NCBI GenBank assembly: GCA_025558095.1
Contig: JAIVFI010000021.1
Location: 558,001 to 622,000, forward strand
Reading direction: 5' to 3'
Length of the DNA: 64,000 bases
DNA from: Hyaloraphidium curvatum
Taxonomy: Eukaryota; Monoblepharomycota; Hyaloraphidiomycetes; Hyaloraphidiales; Hyaloraphidiaceae
Part shown: in pieces, positions 1 through 10,293 of the stretch
Numbering within the stretch: position 1 is the first letter of the stretch
Layout of the letters: each line of letters opens with the position of its first letter
The notes under the pieces: model-generated
What the model was told of the DNA's origin: nothing
Seen by the model: the letters and a program-made list of their open reading frames with translations, nothing else
The model's database searches: none
Program-made: the position numbers and the translations under genes

Positions 1-2476
1 CGCGCCCGCCTCTCGAACCCAGCAAACATCGAAAGCACTGCCGTCAGCGACAAGGAGGCCGACGAAGCACCAATCACGATGGACTTGGAACGCGGTCCAG
101 TCGAAGAAGACGTCGTCGGACCCCGGGCCAAGGAGCTCTTCTGCTGCGTGCATTACGGACTGATCGGAGACGGGCGCGGGCACGGGCAAATCGTCCTGCG
201 GCGCGGCCAGGCTTTTATTGCATCTGACAGCCTTGTTGAGTCCTTTGCGCTCCGCGCGATGCACTTTGTGCAGCCAAGCCTCCAAACCGTGCCAGAAACC
301 TATGCCGACAACGTGATTTGCGACGACTGCATTTCAGTCAATCGTGCAGCGCAAGTTCCGGCCCAGAGCAATGAAGAGCACGATTCGTCTGCGATTCAGG
401 CCGTTCTCGACTCGACGGTGCAGGATGTACGCATGTACGAGACGGATCCGGGCGCTACCCACGACGGACACGTCTCTCAAGCCGAAGCGGTGACATTCAG
501 CGAGGAACCCATTGCAGAGGACAGCGCCGAGCAAGACCTTGGTGATGCTGTCGGAGAAGGCACGGTCGAGATCGGCGACGATGCTCCCACCTCCAGCGCT
601 GAGAAAGAAAGCCCCTTGGAAATGAACGGCTTTGATGCTGACTTGGTTCTTGCCGCCGATGAGAACTGCACCACAGACGGCTGTTCGTCGCTCGACAATG
701 CGGAGATCAATATGCAAACACAGGAGCCTTCGGAGTTCTCTGCGGTCGACGTGTCGTCGGAACCATGCTTGCCCGTCCAGAGCGCTTCACGGCAAGCCGA
801 AGAAGCGATGCCCGAAGACCAGACGGTCTCTGCGATTGTTTCTGAGTTCCCTGAGGCTGCCGAGATGCCCGAGCGCCCGCTGGAGCCGGTGGCCTCGATT
901 GCGCGAGATGAAGCCGTCGCTGACAGCGGATCGCCGGAAATCGAATCTGCCTCGGCAGAGGAGCACCGGCGACAGGCATCACCAGCTCCAGAAGGGAGAC
1001 CTCTCAGTACGACCGAGTTCGGACAGCCAGAGTACCAGGACGAGCACGAAAGCATGGCCAAAGCCGACCTGCCTCACGAGGACGCCGACCTGGCTCACGA
1101 GGAAGCCGGGTCCGTGGTGGCGCCTGATGCCCATCTCCTGGAGCTTGCATTTGAGCGCAATCTGACGGAGCTGGCCCATGGGCCCCTGGTGGCATCGCTT
1201 GGCGCCGAGCCTGAGGCTTCTGAAACTGGCGAAGTCGAGATCGAGAGCGGCCCGAATGAACCGTTGCAAGCGGATGGCCACATGACAGTTTTGGTCGCGG
1301 AAGGAATGGAGGGCACTCAAGCCCACGATGACAACGAGGCGGTCGAAGGTCGTGGTGATGCAAGCGCCGACAGCCAGTATTCCGGCAGCCATGAGATGGC
1401 AGATTCGCAGGGTGAGCCCGATTTGCTGCGACCCCGCCGGTTTTCCATGACACGAAGTACAACTCTCGGCAGACGAAGCTGCCTGGACCTCGCAGCCGTC
1501 GAGCCAGACGCAGAGCTCCAGCCAGTCCTCCCAGCCTTTCCCCGGAGACCTCGACCCCCACTCTTTCGTACTTCCCAACTTCTTCTCCCCTTCGCACGCG
1601 GGGAACGATCGTGCGACCTCGCTCCACGTCACCAAACCCGAGCCCCGCGTCCCGATCAAGCCCTCGACTGAGCGCCTCCGGGAGGCACTCCGGGGCAAGC
1701 GCTTCCAAGGCGAAGGCGTCGCTGGCTACGAAGCCGAAGATGCCGCGACAAGCTTGGGCGTCGGAGGTGTTCGCCGCAAGGATACGGGCAAGGCTGCCAG
1801 GAAGCGCGGTGCCAAGACAGCCCCCGCAACTCCGTGGAGGGGCCTCGCCGAGGACGACGAAGAGCCCACGCGGGCGCTGACTCCCGGCCCGGCCATGAGG
1901 AAGCTCCCGGGAGGCATGCGAGGCGCCATGACGCCGCAGGCTGATGCCGCAGGCCACAAGCGCGCCCGGCGGGACAGTCGTCTGAACGGAGAGGAGGTCG
2001 AGATCGAGGTGCCTGCTGCTGGATCGGGCCCCGACAAACACGCCAAGGCGCTGGATGACACGGATGTCGCCGCCGTTTCTCCTACGAAGCCTGCTGAGCA
2101 GAACGAGCCCGGCGCCGAGGAGCAGGCCCTTGCGCCGCCAGTGCCGCAGATCGCGGCTGCTTCTCCAAAGCGGCGCACGGCGCCCCCCACGCCTGCTCCA
2201 GCATCTCCCAAGCCCGTGCGCAGCTCCCCACGCAGCAAGCCCGCCACGCCGAGGACCGACGGCAAGTCGTTCGGTGAGGGCAAGGAGAACGCAGGCGACG
2301 CCCCGGTGGTCCCCAAGCCGGCTGCGAAGCGGGCACCGGGGACGCCGGCGGCTGCCGCGACCCCGGGCAAGCTCAGGCACGCGTTCGCTGCCAAGATCAT
2401 GAGCCCGCTGCGGAGCTCGATCGAGTCTGGCCCGGTTCCGAGGTTCGAGGAGGACGAGGATGCGGAAACCTTCTGA
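1..2476 (+). CDS. Unknown acidic, low-complexity protein (5' end outside window)
   Basis: The frame is open from base 1, so the true start lies to the left; the ATG at 79 is internal. Two exons are visible, 1-1411 and 1473-2476, separated by a 61-nt intron (GTGAGC...GGCAG). Removing it joins the frames; without it the first frame runs into a stop at 1671. About 800 residues are visible. The N-terminal two thirds is Glu/Asp/Ala/Ser-rich without domains. The C-terminal third is basic, Pro/Thr-rich, with clusters such as KRARR and repeated S/T-P sites and an acidic tail. That composition suggests a phosphorylated nuclear or chromosome-associated protein, but this is inference. I do not recognise the family. 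Confidence 0.7.
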
Positions 2477-2730
2477 GCGGCGATGCCGTAGCCACCCGAA
2501 AGCAGTCGTTGAACCGTGTATCTTGTGTATCCATAGCTATCGAGTGCGTGCAGCGATCTGCCAGTCCCGCCTTCTTCACAGGAGGGTGGTGATCCCTCAC
2601 GACGGCAACGCCTGGCTGATCGCCCTCCAGTCACTTCGATGAACGCTGCCCGGGCTCGCAGGCAGCCCCGGATCCGCGACCGCGCCGCGTGCGCCAGCGT
2701 CTTCCCAGCGCGGCGCGCCCCGTGAGATCG

Positions 2731-5700
2731 ATGGCGGCGTCGCGCGCGCCGGGCGCGCCGACGGGGACGGCACCGCCCGCGCCGGCGCGCCCCACGCCCG
2801 CCGCGCATCCGCCGCCCGCGGTGGGCGATCCGCCTTCTGAGACGGCGGCGGCGCCTTCCCCGTCCCCTTCGGCCCCCGCCGCGCCGTCGTCGCGCGCGCC
2901 CGCGCCGCCGCCCGCCGCGACCGACGCCGCCCCGCCCGCGCCCGCGCCGGAGCCCCCCCCGCCGCCGCCGCCGCCCCCGCCCCCGACAAGCTCCGCCGCT
3001 GAGGTCACCGTGGGCCCGTCTTCGGCGCCCGCCGCCCCCTCGCCGGATCCGGCAACGCAGGGCCCGCATGAACCGGCCCCCTCCCCGGCGGCCCCGCCGG
3101 AGCCTGCCCCGCCGCCCACGTCGGACCCTCCCCCCACTCCGACCCCCACGATGCCCGACGTCGAAGCCGTCTCGCGGACCCAGGGGGGCGTGGTCGCAAG
3201 CAGCGGTGCGGGAGTGGAGACCACGCCGCCACCGCCGCCCTCCACCACCCCCGATGCTCCGACGGAGGCCCCGGTGAGCACCCCGGATGCGCCGGCCGCG
3301 ACCACCGCGGCGCCGCCTGCGACCACCGATGCGCCGGCCGCGACCACCGATGTCCCGTTCGCCACCACCGATGCGTCGCCCACGAGCACGGATTCTCCCG
3401 CATCCACCGTCGCGCCTAGCCCAACCACGGATGCGCCTGTTCCTTCCCCCGGTCCGGAGCCGGGTTCTACGACAGCCGCCGCCGAGCCCTCTTTGTTGCC
3501 GACGCCGACCATGGGGGACGGGGATGTGGTCACGAGGACGCAAGGAGGCGTGGCGGAGAGCACCCAACCTCGGCCATCGTCGACGACGTCGGACACGTCA
3601 TCGGCTCAGATCCCGCAGACGTCCGAAGCTGCGCAAGGCACTCCCTCGGAGCCCGCATCAACGCCTTCCCCGACCGTCACCGGGTCTGCAACCAGCTCGG
3701 AGCCTGCTGTTACCCTTGTTCCGACGCCTACCATGGATGAGGGCCAACCGATCACCAGGACCCAAGGCGGTGTGGTGGAGAGCAGCACGCGGACTTTCAC
3801 GGCCGGGGCGCCGAGCACAGCGACACAGGTTGCAGAGACCTCGGCTGCTCCTGCGAGCACTTTTGAACCGGGCCCCGCGACAACGTTGGTGATAACCGGA
3901 TCGGAGGCCGCTCCAACCATCGTTCCGACACCAACAATGGATGAGGGCGAGACCTTCACGAGAACGCGGGGGGGCGTCGCGGAGAGCAGCCTTGCGGCCG
4001 CATCCAGCACGAGTCGCGGAATCGAGACCACCGATGCAAGGCCTTCGCCTCCGTCGCCATCACCCTCGATTCCGGTGGATCCGGGCGGACCAGTCACGCG
4101 CACCGACGGATTCGTTTCGAGCCGATCCCTGGTATCGGCCGTCCCTTATTCCGCAACATCAATCCTCCCCTTGCCGTCGGTCACTGCGCCGCCCGTGCCT
4201 CTGTCTGCATCCACCGGCCTTCCATTGACCACTGGCACCGTCGATGGTGTCATTGACGAGCCCGTTGTGACGCGCCCGCGTGGGACTGCTTTGGACGTTC
4301 CTACGCCTGCCGCCAGCATTGCTTCACGGCTACCAGAGAGTTCTTCCGTCGCGGCAGCAGTAACCCCATCTCCATCCTCTCCCTTCACGAGGACGGTTGC
4401 TGAAGTAGCGGGCTCTGGAGGAAGCGGCACGTCGCCGGCAACTACGTCGGACCGTTCACCACTGTAAGTGTCCCGCGTCGGCTCCTTCTCGGAGGATTCC
4501 CTAACGTTACCGCCATTCAGGCTGGCACCGACGGCGGCTCCATCGCCGCCTTCTCGTCTAGACGAGCTCCTGGCGAGCAAAGTATCCGAGCTCCTTGTAC
4601 AGGCCACCGAAGCACCTGAAGGTGGTGGTCAGTCTCAAGGCGGTTCGGCTGCGGACGACGTAGTGCCAGGCGTTGGTCAATCGGCGGATAAAGGGTGAGT
4701 TTCTGGTCACCTTTCGGCGAACATGCGGCTCACGCATGCGAATGCAGCTCCACCTTTCCATCGACCACGCGAGCCAACTTCGTCATTGTGGCACCCACGG
4801 TGCTGCCGGACTTTGGCCCTCAAGGCCCCGATTTCGGCCCCAGTTCGCCGGCCCAGGATCCAGCAGCAGGGGGCGAAGGAACCGCCACCGGTGGTGATCC
4901 CGTAGCCGGCGGTCCGTCGCGGCCATCGCGCGTGCGCGTCCCCGGACAGACGTTTGATTCCTCGGACCCGTTCGCGTTCGCCGCACTTGGACGCGCCGAT
5001 CCGCGGGCCAACCTCACCATGGCAATAGTTGTTGCAACCGTCGGTGTGACGCTCCTGACGGTTGCCGTCGTGCTTGGGGTGCTGCTGTGGAGGAAGCGGC
5101 TGACAAAGCGGGACGGCAGGAAGGCAATGATGAACGAAAGCATAGGGAGGCTTAACCGGTCCAGGAGTATGGCCGAATCGGCGGCCCGCGGTGCAGGCGC
5201 TCAGATCCCGCCCGACATGGTTCAAGTGGACTTGAACGAAGAGTCGATCGCCGATGATGCTCAGACCATATCGACCGAGCTTTCGGACTATGCACCGCGG
5301 ACGGTCTTGGGCGAGCTTTCTAGCCCGCATGCCGACGGCGTGGACCGGGGGCCCATCCTGCCTGCGAATGGAAAGGCGCCGCGCAAAGCATTGCCCCCGC
5401 CCATCCAAACACGTGGGCCTGGGATCGTGCAGCGGACGGACAGCTTTGCTCCATCGATTGCAGCTGGCTCGGGCGATATTTCTCCGTCCATCGCAGCGGG
5501 TCAACGGTCAAGCCCAGCTCATTCGCCGACGTCGCCGACAAGCATGGGCAAGTCGCCCGTCTCTGCTTTCGCGAGGAGCAAACAGCATGCAGCGGCAAAG
5601 GTTGTGACTTTCTTGGACTCTGCTCCCACGCGCGGTTGGGTCGCACCTGGCGTGTCGACTGCCGCCCTGGAGACATCGCCTCCCCGGCCCGCTCTACTCT

Positions 5701-6272
5701 CGCGTGCTTTCTCGGCAGCCTCGGCGTACCGTGGTTCCAACGAGACCAGTCGTCTGGCGGATGCGTCCGCGGCAAGGTCGGCTTCGATGAGAGTGACTTG
5801 GCGGCAACAGTCGCTCTTAGTGAAGTCTTCGGGCGCGTCAGTCGTTTCCGAAGCATCTGTGACGGAGGACTCCAACTCCGTGCTCTCCGGCCCCAGCGCG
5901 CTCAGCGTTCGAGACGTTCAGCTGGGCCATAGTGGCAGGCCCCTCGTGTCTCTACCGTCGGGAATTGAACGGGGCAGGCTGGCCGTGGTCTCGGAGGAGG
6001 AAGGAGACCATGATCTGGCGGTAGACGAGGTTCCGGACTCGATCGACTACGGAGAAGTGTTCGGGTTCGCCCGAATGGCCTCGCCAATTGGCGAGTCTCC
6101 CCTCTGCGTCGAGCCGGGTGATGCGGATTCGGACAAAGCCCCTGTTGGCACGGCACAGTCGTCGCCGACGCTCGAAGCCGATAAAGGCGGCGTATTGCAT
6201 GGCTCGGACGGGGCGAGTTGGAGTTCGGAGACGCTGCAAAAGGCAGACCGCTCCTCCACATCCTCAATCTGA
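2731..6272 (+). CDS. Mucin-like single-pass membrane protein with TRTQGGV repeats
   Basis: Three exons (2731-4463, 4521-4694, 4748-6272) with introns of 57 and 53 nt give 1143 aa. I chose the ATG at 2731 because the open frame upstream has no ATG. Residues 1-700 are Pro/Thr/Ser/Ala-rich, with a long proline run near the start and at least four repeats of PTPTM...TRTQGGV.ES. A hydrophobic helix of about 24 residues (near residue 727) is followed by WRKR, a classic stop-transfer, then about 390 residues of Ser-rich tail. The ectodomain is probably O-glycosylated on the cell surface and the tail cytoplasmic. No signal peptide is visible, so either an upstream exon was missed or the N terminus is translocated by the internal helix. 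No known family recognised. Confidence 0.75.
3136..3990 (+). repeat. Degenerate protein repeat PTPTM-(7-9 aa)-TRTQGGV-(A/V)ES
   Basis: Inside the mucin-like gene, units start near 3136, 3493, 3718 and 3922. The first reads SRTQGGVVAS, the next three TRTQGGVAES, TRTQGGVVES and TRTRGGVAES. Weaker relatives (VTRTDGF, VTRPRG, FTRTV) continue to about 4400. Spacing of 204-357 bp is irregular, so these are old duplications embedded in Ser/Thr/Pro spacer rather than a tandem satellite. Confidence 0.85.
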
Positions 6273-9200
6273 AGTTGACTTTCTTGTGTTCACTGAGTCT
6301 CTTTTCCAAATCAAATCGGGTATCGCAAACACGCTCGTCGTCCTTCGTGTCCCGACGCATCCACCTCGCTGCTGGCCCGGGCGCAAAAACCCCACCGTAG
6401 CCGCCCTAAAGTACTCGGCTATTGCGCGCCCAAAGCAGCTGCCTCGCGGCAGCCAGAATCCCAGCCCGCATCTGAAAAACGATAAGCAACTGCCAGACAG
6501 ATGACAGGCCATCTCACATGTAGCACGCTTCAATGCAGCGAGCTTCTCTCGGTGAAACGGCCCCGGTTGCGTCCTTCCATCCGATGCTAATCGAACATGC
6601 CCCTGACAAACGTAAGGTGCTATAATAGGGAACACGTCCGCAAACTTGACAACTGCGGAAGGGTTCCCCTCGTAGTGAGGGACGAAGGTAACAAGAGCAG
6701 GTTCATAATGATAGAGGAAGGCTGCCTTTAGAAACAGTGAGCTGGCACAATTAGGTTCGAGCTGATCCAACCACACATACAACTTGGCCCAGCATTAGCT
6801 GGATCGGGAGAATGACCAGACGGTGACCCACTTAGTACTGTCATGAAAAAGGCACTGCCAAGTTTATGCTGGATGCTGATGACGAGATCCACAAAGGATT
6901 TGCCGTGTGTCTTCTCGAGAAAGGACCGGAACAGGTTGTATGACTGCACTGGAAACACTGCGATGTTCGAGGTTAAATGGTGGGTGCAGATCATATGTCA
7001 GGCACCGGTTTGTAGCGCACCTGGCGCAATGATTGACCTTTGTTGGTTTGCCGGTTAGAGCTGGTCATGCGGACAACAGCCACGGACTCCCACGAAGAGA
7101 AGTCCAGTGTCACGTTCTGCTTGATCAATGCCGACAAAATGTCTTGCTGCGTTCGCAACTGGCCCCCTGTAGAGCCATACGGGGCATACATTGCAATAGG
7201 CTTGCGTCGGAAAAAGACATCTCTGGTTAGCAACCTGCGTGTGATGACGCTATCGAAATCAAGGTGCAACACGTGCAATGTATCGTTCGGACAATACTCG
7301 TCCAATCGAAGCTGACAGAGGATCAACAACATGGTCGCGCGAATCGATCTGTGCCTACCGCGATTAGGCTGCAGAGGTGGCAGATGCGCGGTCAGCCAGA
7401 CCCAATCACTCATTGCGGCCATGCAAACCTTTGGTTGGTTTTACCGTCGCCCGACGTGTCTGAGTCGGCCACGAGACGTATTCGCTGATTGTCCGCTCCG
7501 GGAAACATCTTCAGCGCATCTTCGAAAGCGCCTCGTGGAACAATGACCACGAGGGCGTGAAACTCGGGGCTGTGTCGCAGAGCGGAATTCACAGCAAGTG
7601 CTGCGTAGCTGTCGAATATGACATCAATCTGGGTCACGGGCTCCCCGGCCAACACGACCAACTCCAAGAACCCAGCGGGAACATAGAGAACAATACAGAT
7701 CTTGTGCTCCCTTCGGACCCCTCCCGCTTTTTCTGCATCGGATACCTCGCGGAGGCTGACCTGGCCCGCGACATCGAACTTGGTCCTGTGCGCTTCCGCC
7801 CCAGCTGCAATGGACGACACTTTGGAGTGATTCTCAAACCGTGGCGAGAAACGCGTACCGGAATCTCGTTTTCCGTGCATGAAGACTGTCCTCGGATTCC
7901 TCATAGCTGCAGAGGCAGACATCTCCGAGAAATATCCTGCGCAGATTCGTGTGAGCTATGTTCCGGGATTCGTTGGCCAGGAAGTCTCACCGAAGTGCTG
8001 AATGAAGTCGGTCTGCACGAACCTAGCATCGAGGCTAAGGAACAATCAATGTCGCTGCCACACTACCCTCTCACTTGCGAGCAGCATATTGCCTGCCAAG
8101 GGCTTTAGGTTGCTGGAAGGCTGCCGGGACAAGCCACATACCGTAGAACCCAACCATAAGGATTTGAATTCAGGGCTCGACTAACGCCATGGCCTTCAGC
8201 GACAACACGCAACAAATGAACGGTCCACTTTGGCCTACCTTATCGATATATCAAACGGCTTCCAATAGTCACTGGGCGGTTCGTGTTCCTACGACATGCA
8301 TTAACAAAGCTGCAACGAGTCCAAAACGAGCTCAACCTTTGTGATCCGAAGAAAGTCCTCAAACTCAGGGTCATTCAAGCGATAAATTGCGTTCCCATTC
8401 AGGTGATCCACCCTGCTGCGCGTTAGACGCGAGCAAAACCGGACCCCTGCGGGACGCACCAGTTCCAGTTGCGCGGCCTGATGACATCCCGATCGAGCCC
8501 GCGGCCCCGATACATGCTGCCCTTCATCCAGTAATCGGGACTTTCCAGCGAATGCGCCGAGGGCAGCGTTGCCTCGATATATAGGGAATCGGCCCAAAAG
8601 GGACGTATCGGACCTAGGGTAAAATGAGAGTGTGCGCAATGGAAACCGGCAAGCAGCTACTCACGTACATCCGGCTCGGCCCAAAACATGTACCGGTAGT
8701 TGCTGCGGAATGCGTAGAGATCCGACGATTCCATTAGCTTGAAGAACATGTTGGAAGGTCTGCGCGAGAGCAGGTTATCGGACCGGGCCTAGCAAATCTT
8801 CTTGGACACGTACCCGGCCGGATATCCATCCTCCACGTCTGAGATCGAGCACGTCAGGCACGGTGTTGTCAGGAGCCCAAGAGAGGATGAAAGCTCACCG
8901 CTCAGGTTCGCAAACAGCGTCCCTCTCTCCGAGAAACAGCGCCGAACCTTGCGGAACGTGGCAGAACGCTCCAGCTTCTGATGCAACAGGTCCACCTTTG
9001 CGTCGTGCAACCGGCTGTAGTAGAAGAAAATGTCCATGGCCCCCAAGAACTTTCCCGAGCAGGGTTCTCCCGCTGCTTCATACGCGTTGAACACCTTTCC
9101 GATCTGCAGAGCATGTGAGCGACGGTGGAGCTCCCAGGGGGGCAATGCACCTTGTCTATGTCGTTGCCGGAAACTGGGAACACCATGGCGAGCCTGTCGC

Positions 9201-9360
9201 CGCGAGCAAGGGACTCTTCTGCGGGCGCGAAACGCCGGCAGGCTGACCAGTCGCGGACCAAGAGAAAGATCATTCCGGCAATAGCAGAGAGAAACAGTCG
9301 GCGGAACAGGGCCCCTTGCGAATGCGAATGTCTCCGCAACCACTGCGCGAGTTCGTTCAT
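6264..9360 (-). CDS. Two-domain type II membrane glycosyltransferase (GT-A-like + DUF6492-like)
   Basis: Thirteen exons are inferred from 9360 down to 6264 (for example 9360-9151, 9103-8899, 8838-8814, 8759-8665, 8613-8460, 8415-8337), giving about 787 aa. The N terminus has a signal anchor (FRRLFLSAIAGMIFLLV). Domain 1 (about residues 40-300) carries DIFFYYSR, MFWAEPDVRPIRPFW, YRGRGLD, INGNAIY and TDFIQHFG, matching a family of predicted GT-A enzymes I know only as hypothetical proteins. Domain 2 (about 330-680) has a DxD-like LHLDFDS motif, KPIAMYAPYG and VFPVQSYNLFRSFLEKTHG, resembling DUF6492 nucleotide-sugar transferases. The product is probably Golgi-resident and glycan-modifying; donor and acceptor are unknown. 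The last exon (6782-6264) and the exact 3' end are the weakest part. Confidence 0.65.
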
Positions 9361-9549
9361 CGCTCTCCGTCCCCGCGATCGTCGTGTGGATATCAAATTT
9401 TAGCACTTTCAACGAATAGAGTTCAAAATCCAGCTCCTTCATGGCGTCGTTGGCCCGCGCGAGGAGGCATCCGGCGCGCGTCCCCCGCCGCCGCGGCGGC
9501 TGTTTCATGGCCTCTCGATATAAACAGTTGTCGTAGCCCTACGCCTACG
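9361..9549. promoter_or_regulatory. Divergent promoter between the two-domain GT and NHP2
   Basis: The 189 bp between the two start codons hold a TATA-like TATAAA at 9519-9524, about 26 bp upstream of the NHP2 ATG, so the NHP2 leader must be very short if this box is used. Nothing equally clear is seen for the opposite direction. Confidence 0.4.
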
Positions 9550-10217
9550 ATGGCCAAGGAAGGGAAGGACAAATCGTCCAAGAAAAAGGACAAGGACGAT
9601 GCGAACAAAGCGTCTGCGGCGGAGGATGCCATGGAGGCCGACTCGCCGAAGCCGCGGGAGTCTTTGTCCGGCGACCCGAACGACGCCAGGGGACCTTCAT
9701 ACGAATCGCGTCTGAAGGCGCTGAGCCCCATCGCTCAACCGCTTGCTTCGAAGAAGCTCACAAAGAGGCTGCTGAAGGTGGTGAAGAAAGGTTCGTGCGG
9801 CGGAAGTCGGACCAAGTTGGACATTGCCGACCGAGCGCCCCGTTCCAGCGGCCAAGAGCAAGAACGTTCGGCGCGGGGTGAAGGAGGTTGTGAAAGGCTT
9901 GCGAAAGGGGGCGAAAGGGTGGGCTTTGCCGGCGCCGCTGCTCTGCCGTGGACCTCAAGCGTGCCCCCTTTCCCAGCATCGTGGTGATTGCCGGCGACAT
10001 CTCCCCGATCGACGTCATCACGCACGTCCCAATCCTGTGCGAGGAAGCGGACGTGCCGTACTGCTACGTCCCGTCGAAGGAGGACTTGGGACAGGCGGGG
10101 TCGACCAAGCGGCCCACGAGCTGCATCATGGTCGTGCCCGCCAAGGGCGAAGCGGACGAGGGCTACCTGGAGTGCATCGCGGAAGTGAAGGCGATAGGCG
10201 AAGCGACCTATGGGTGA
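9550..10217 (+). CDS. NHP2: H/ACA snoRNP subunit NHP2 (L7Ae family)
   Basis: Three exons (9550-9790, 9849-9918, 9977-10217) with two 58-nt introns give 183 aa. After a Lys/Asp-rich N-terminal tail, the L7Ae fold starts at SPIAQPLASKKLTKRLLK and continues through RRGVKEVVKGLRKG, VVIAGDISPIDVITHVP, CEEADVPYCYVPSKEDLG and STKRPTSCIMV. These are signature segments of NHP2 rather than SNU13 (15.5K), which shares the fold. In the family the protein binds box H/ACA RNAs with dyskerin, NOP10 and GAR1 in the nucleolus, for pseudouridylation of rRNA and snRNA. It is the only housekeeping gene inside the surface-glycan cluster and converges on the GT2 gene, with 76 bp between the two stops. Confidence 0.93.
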
Positions 10218-10293
10218 TCGATATATCCTGCGATGGTATGGACCACAGACGGGAGGGGTATCGTCGCGACCGTGTCCGCGCCGGGATGAGGCG

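Noticed and set aside
1726-3567. Long minus-strand Arg/Gly-rich frames opposite the first two genes
   Set aside because: Composition is the mirror image of GC-rich Pro/Ala/Thr coding on the plus strand; no domains, and introns on the plus strand fit well.
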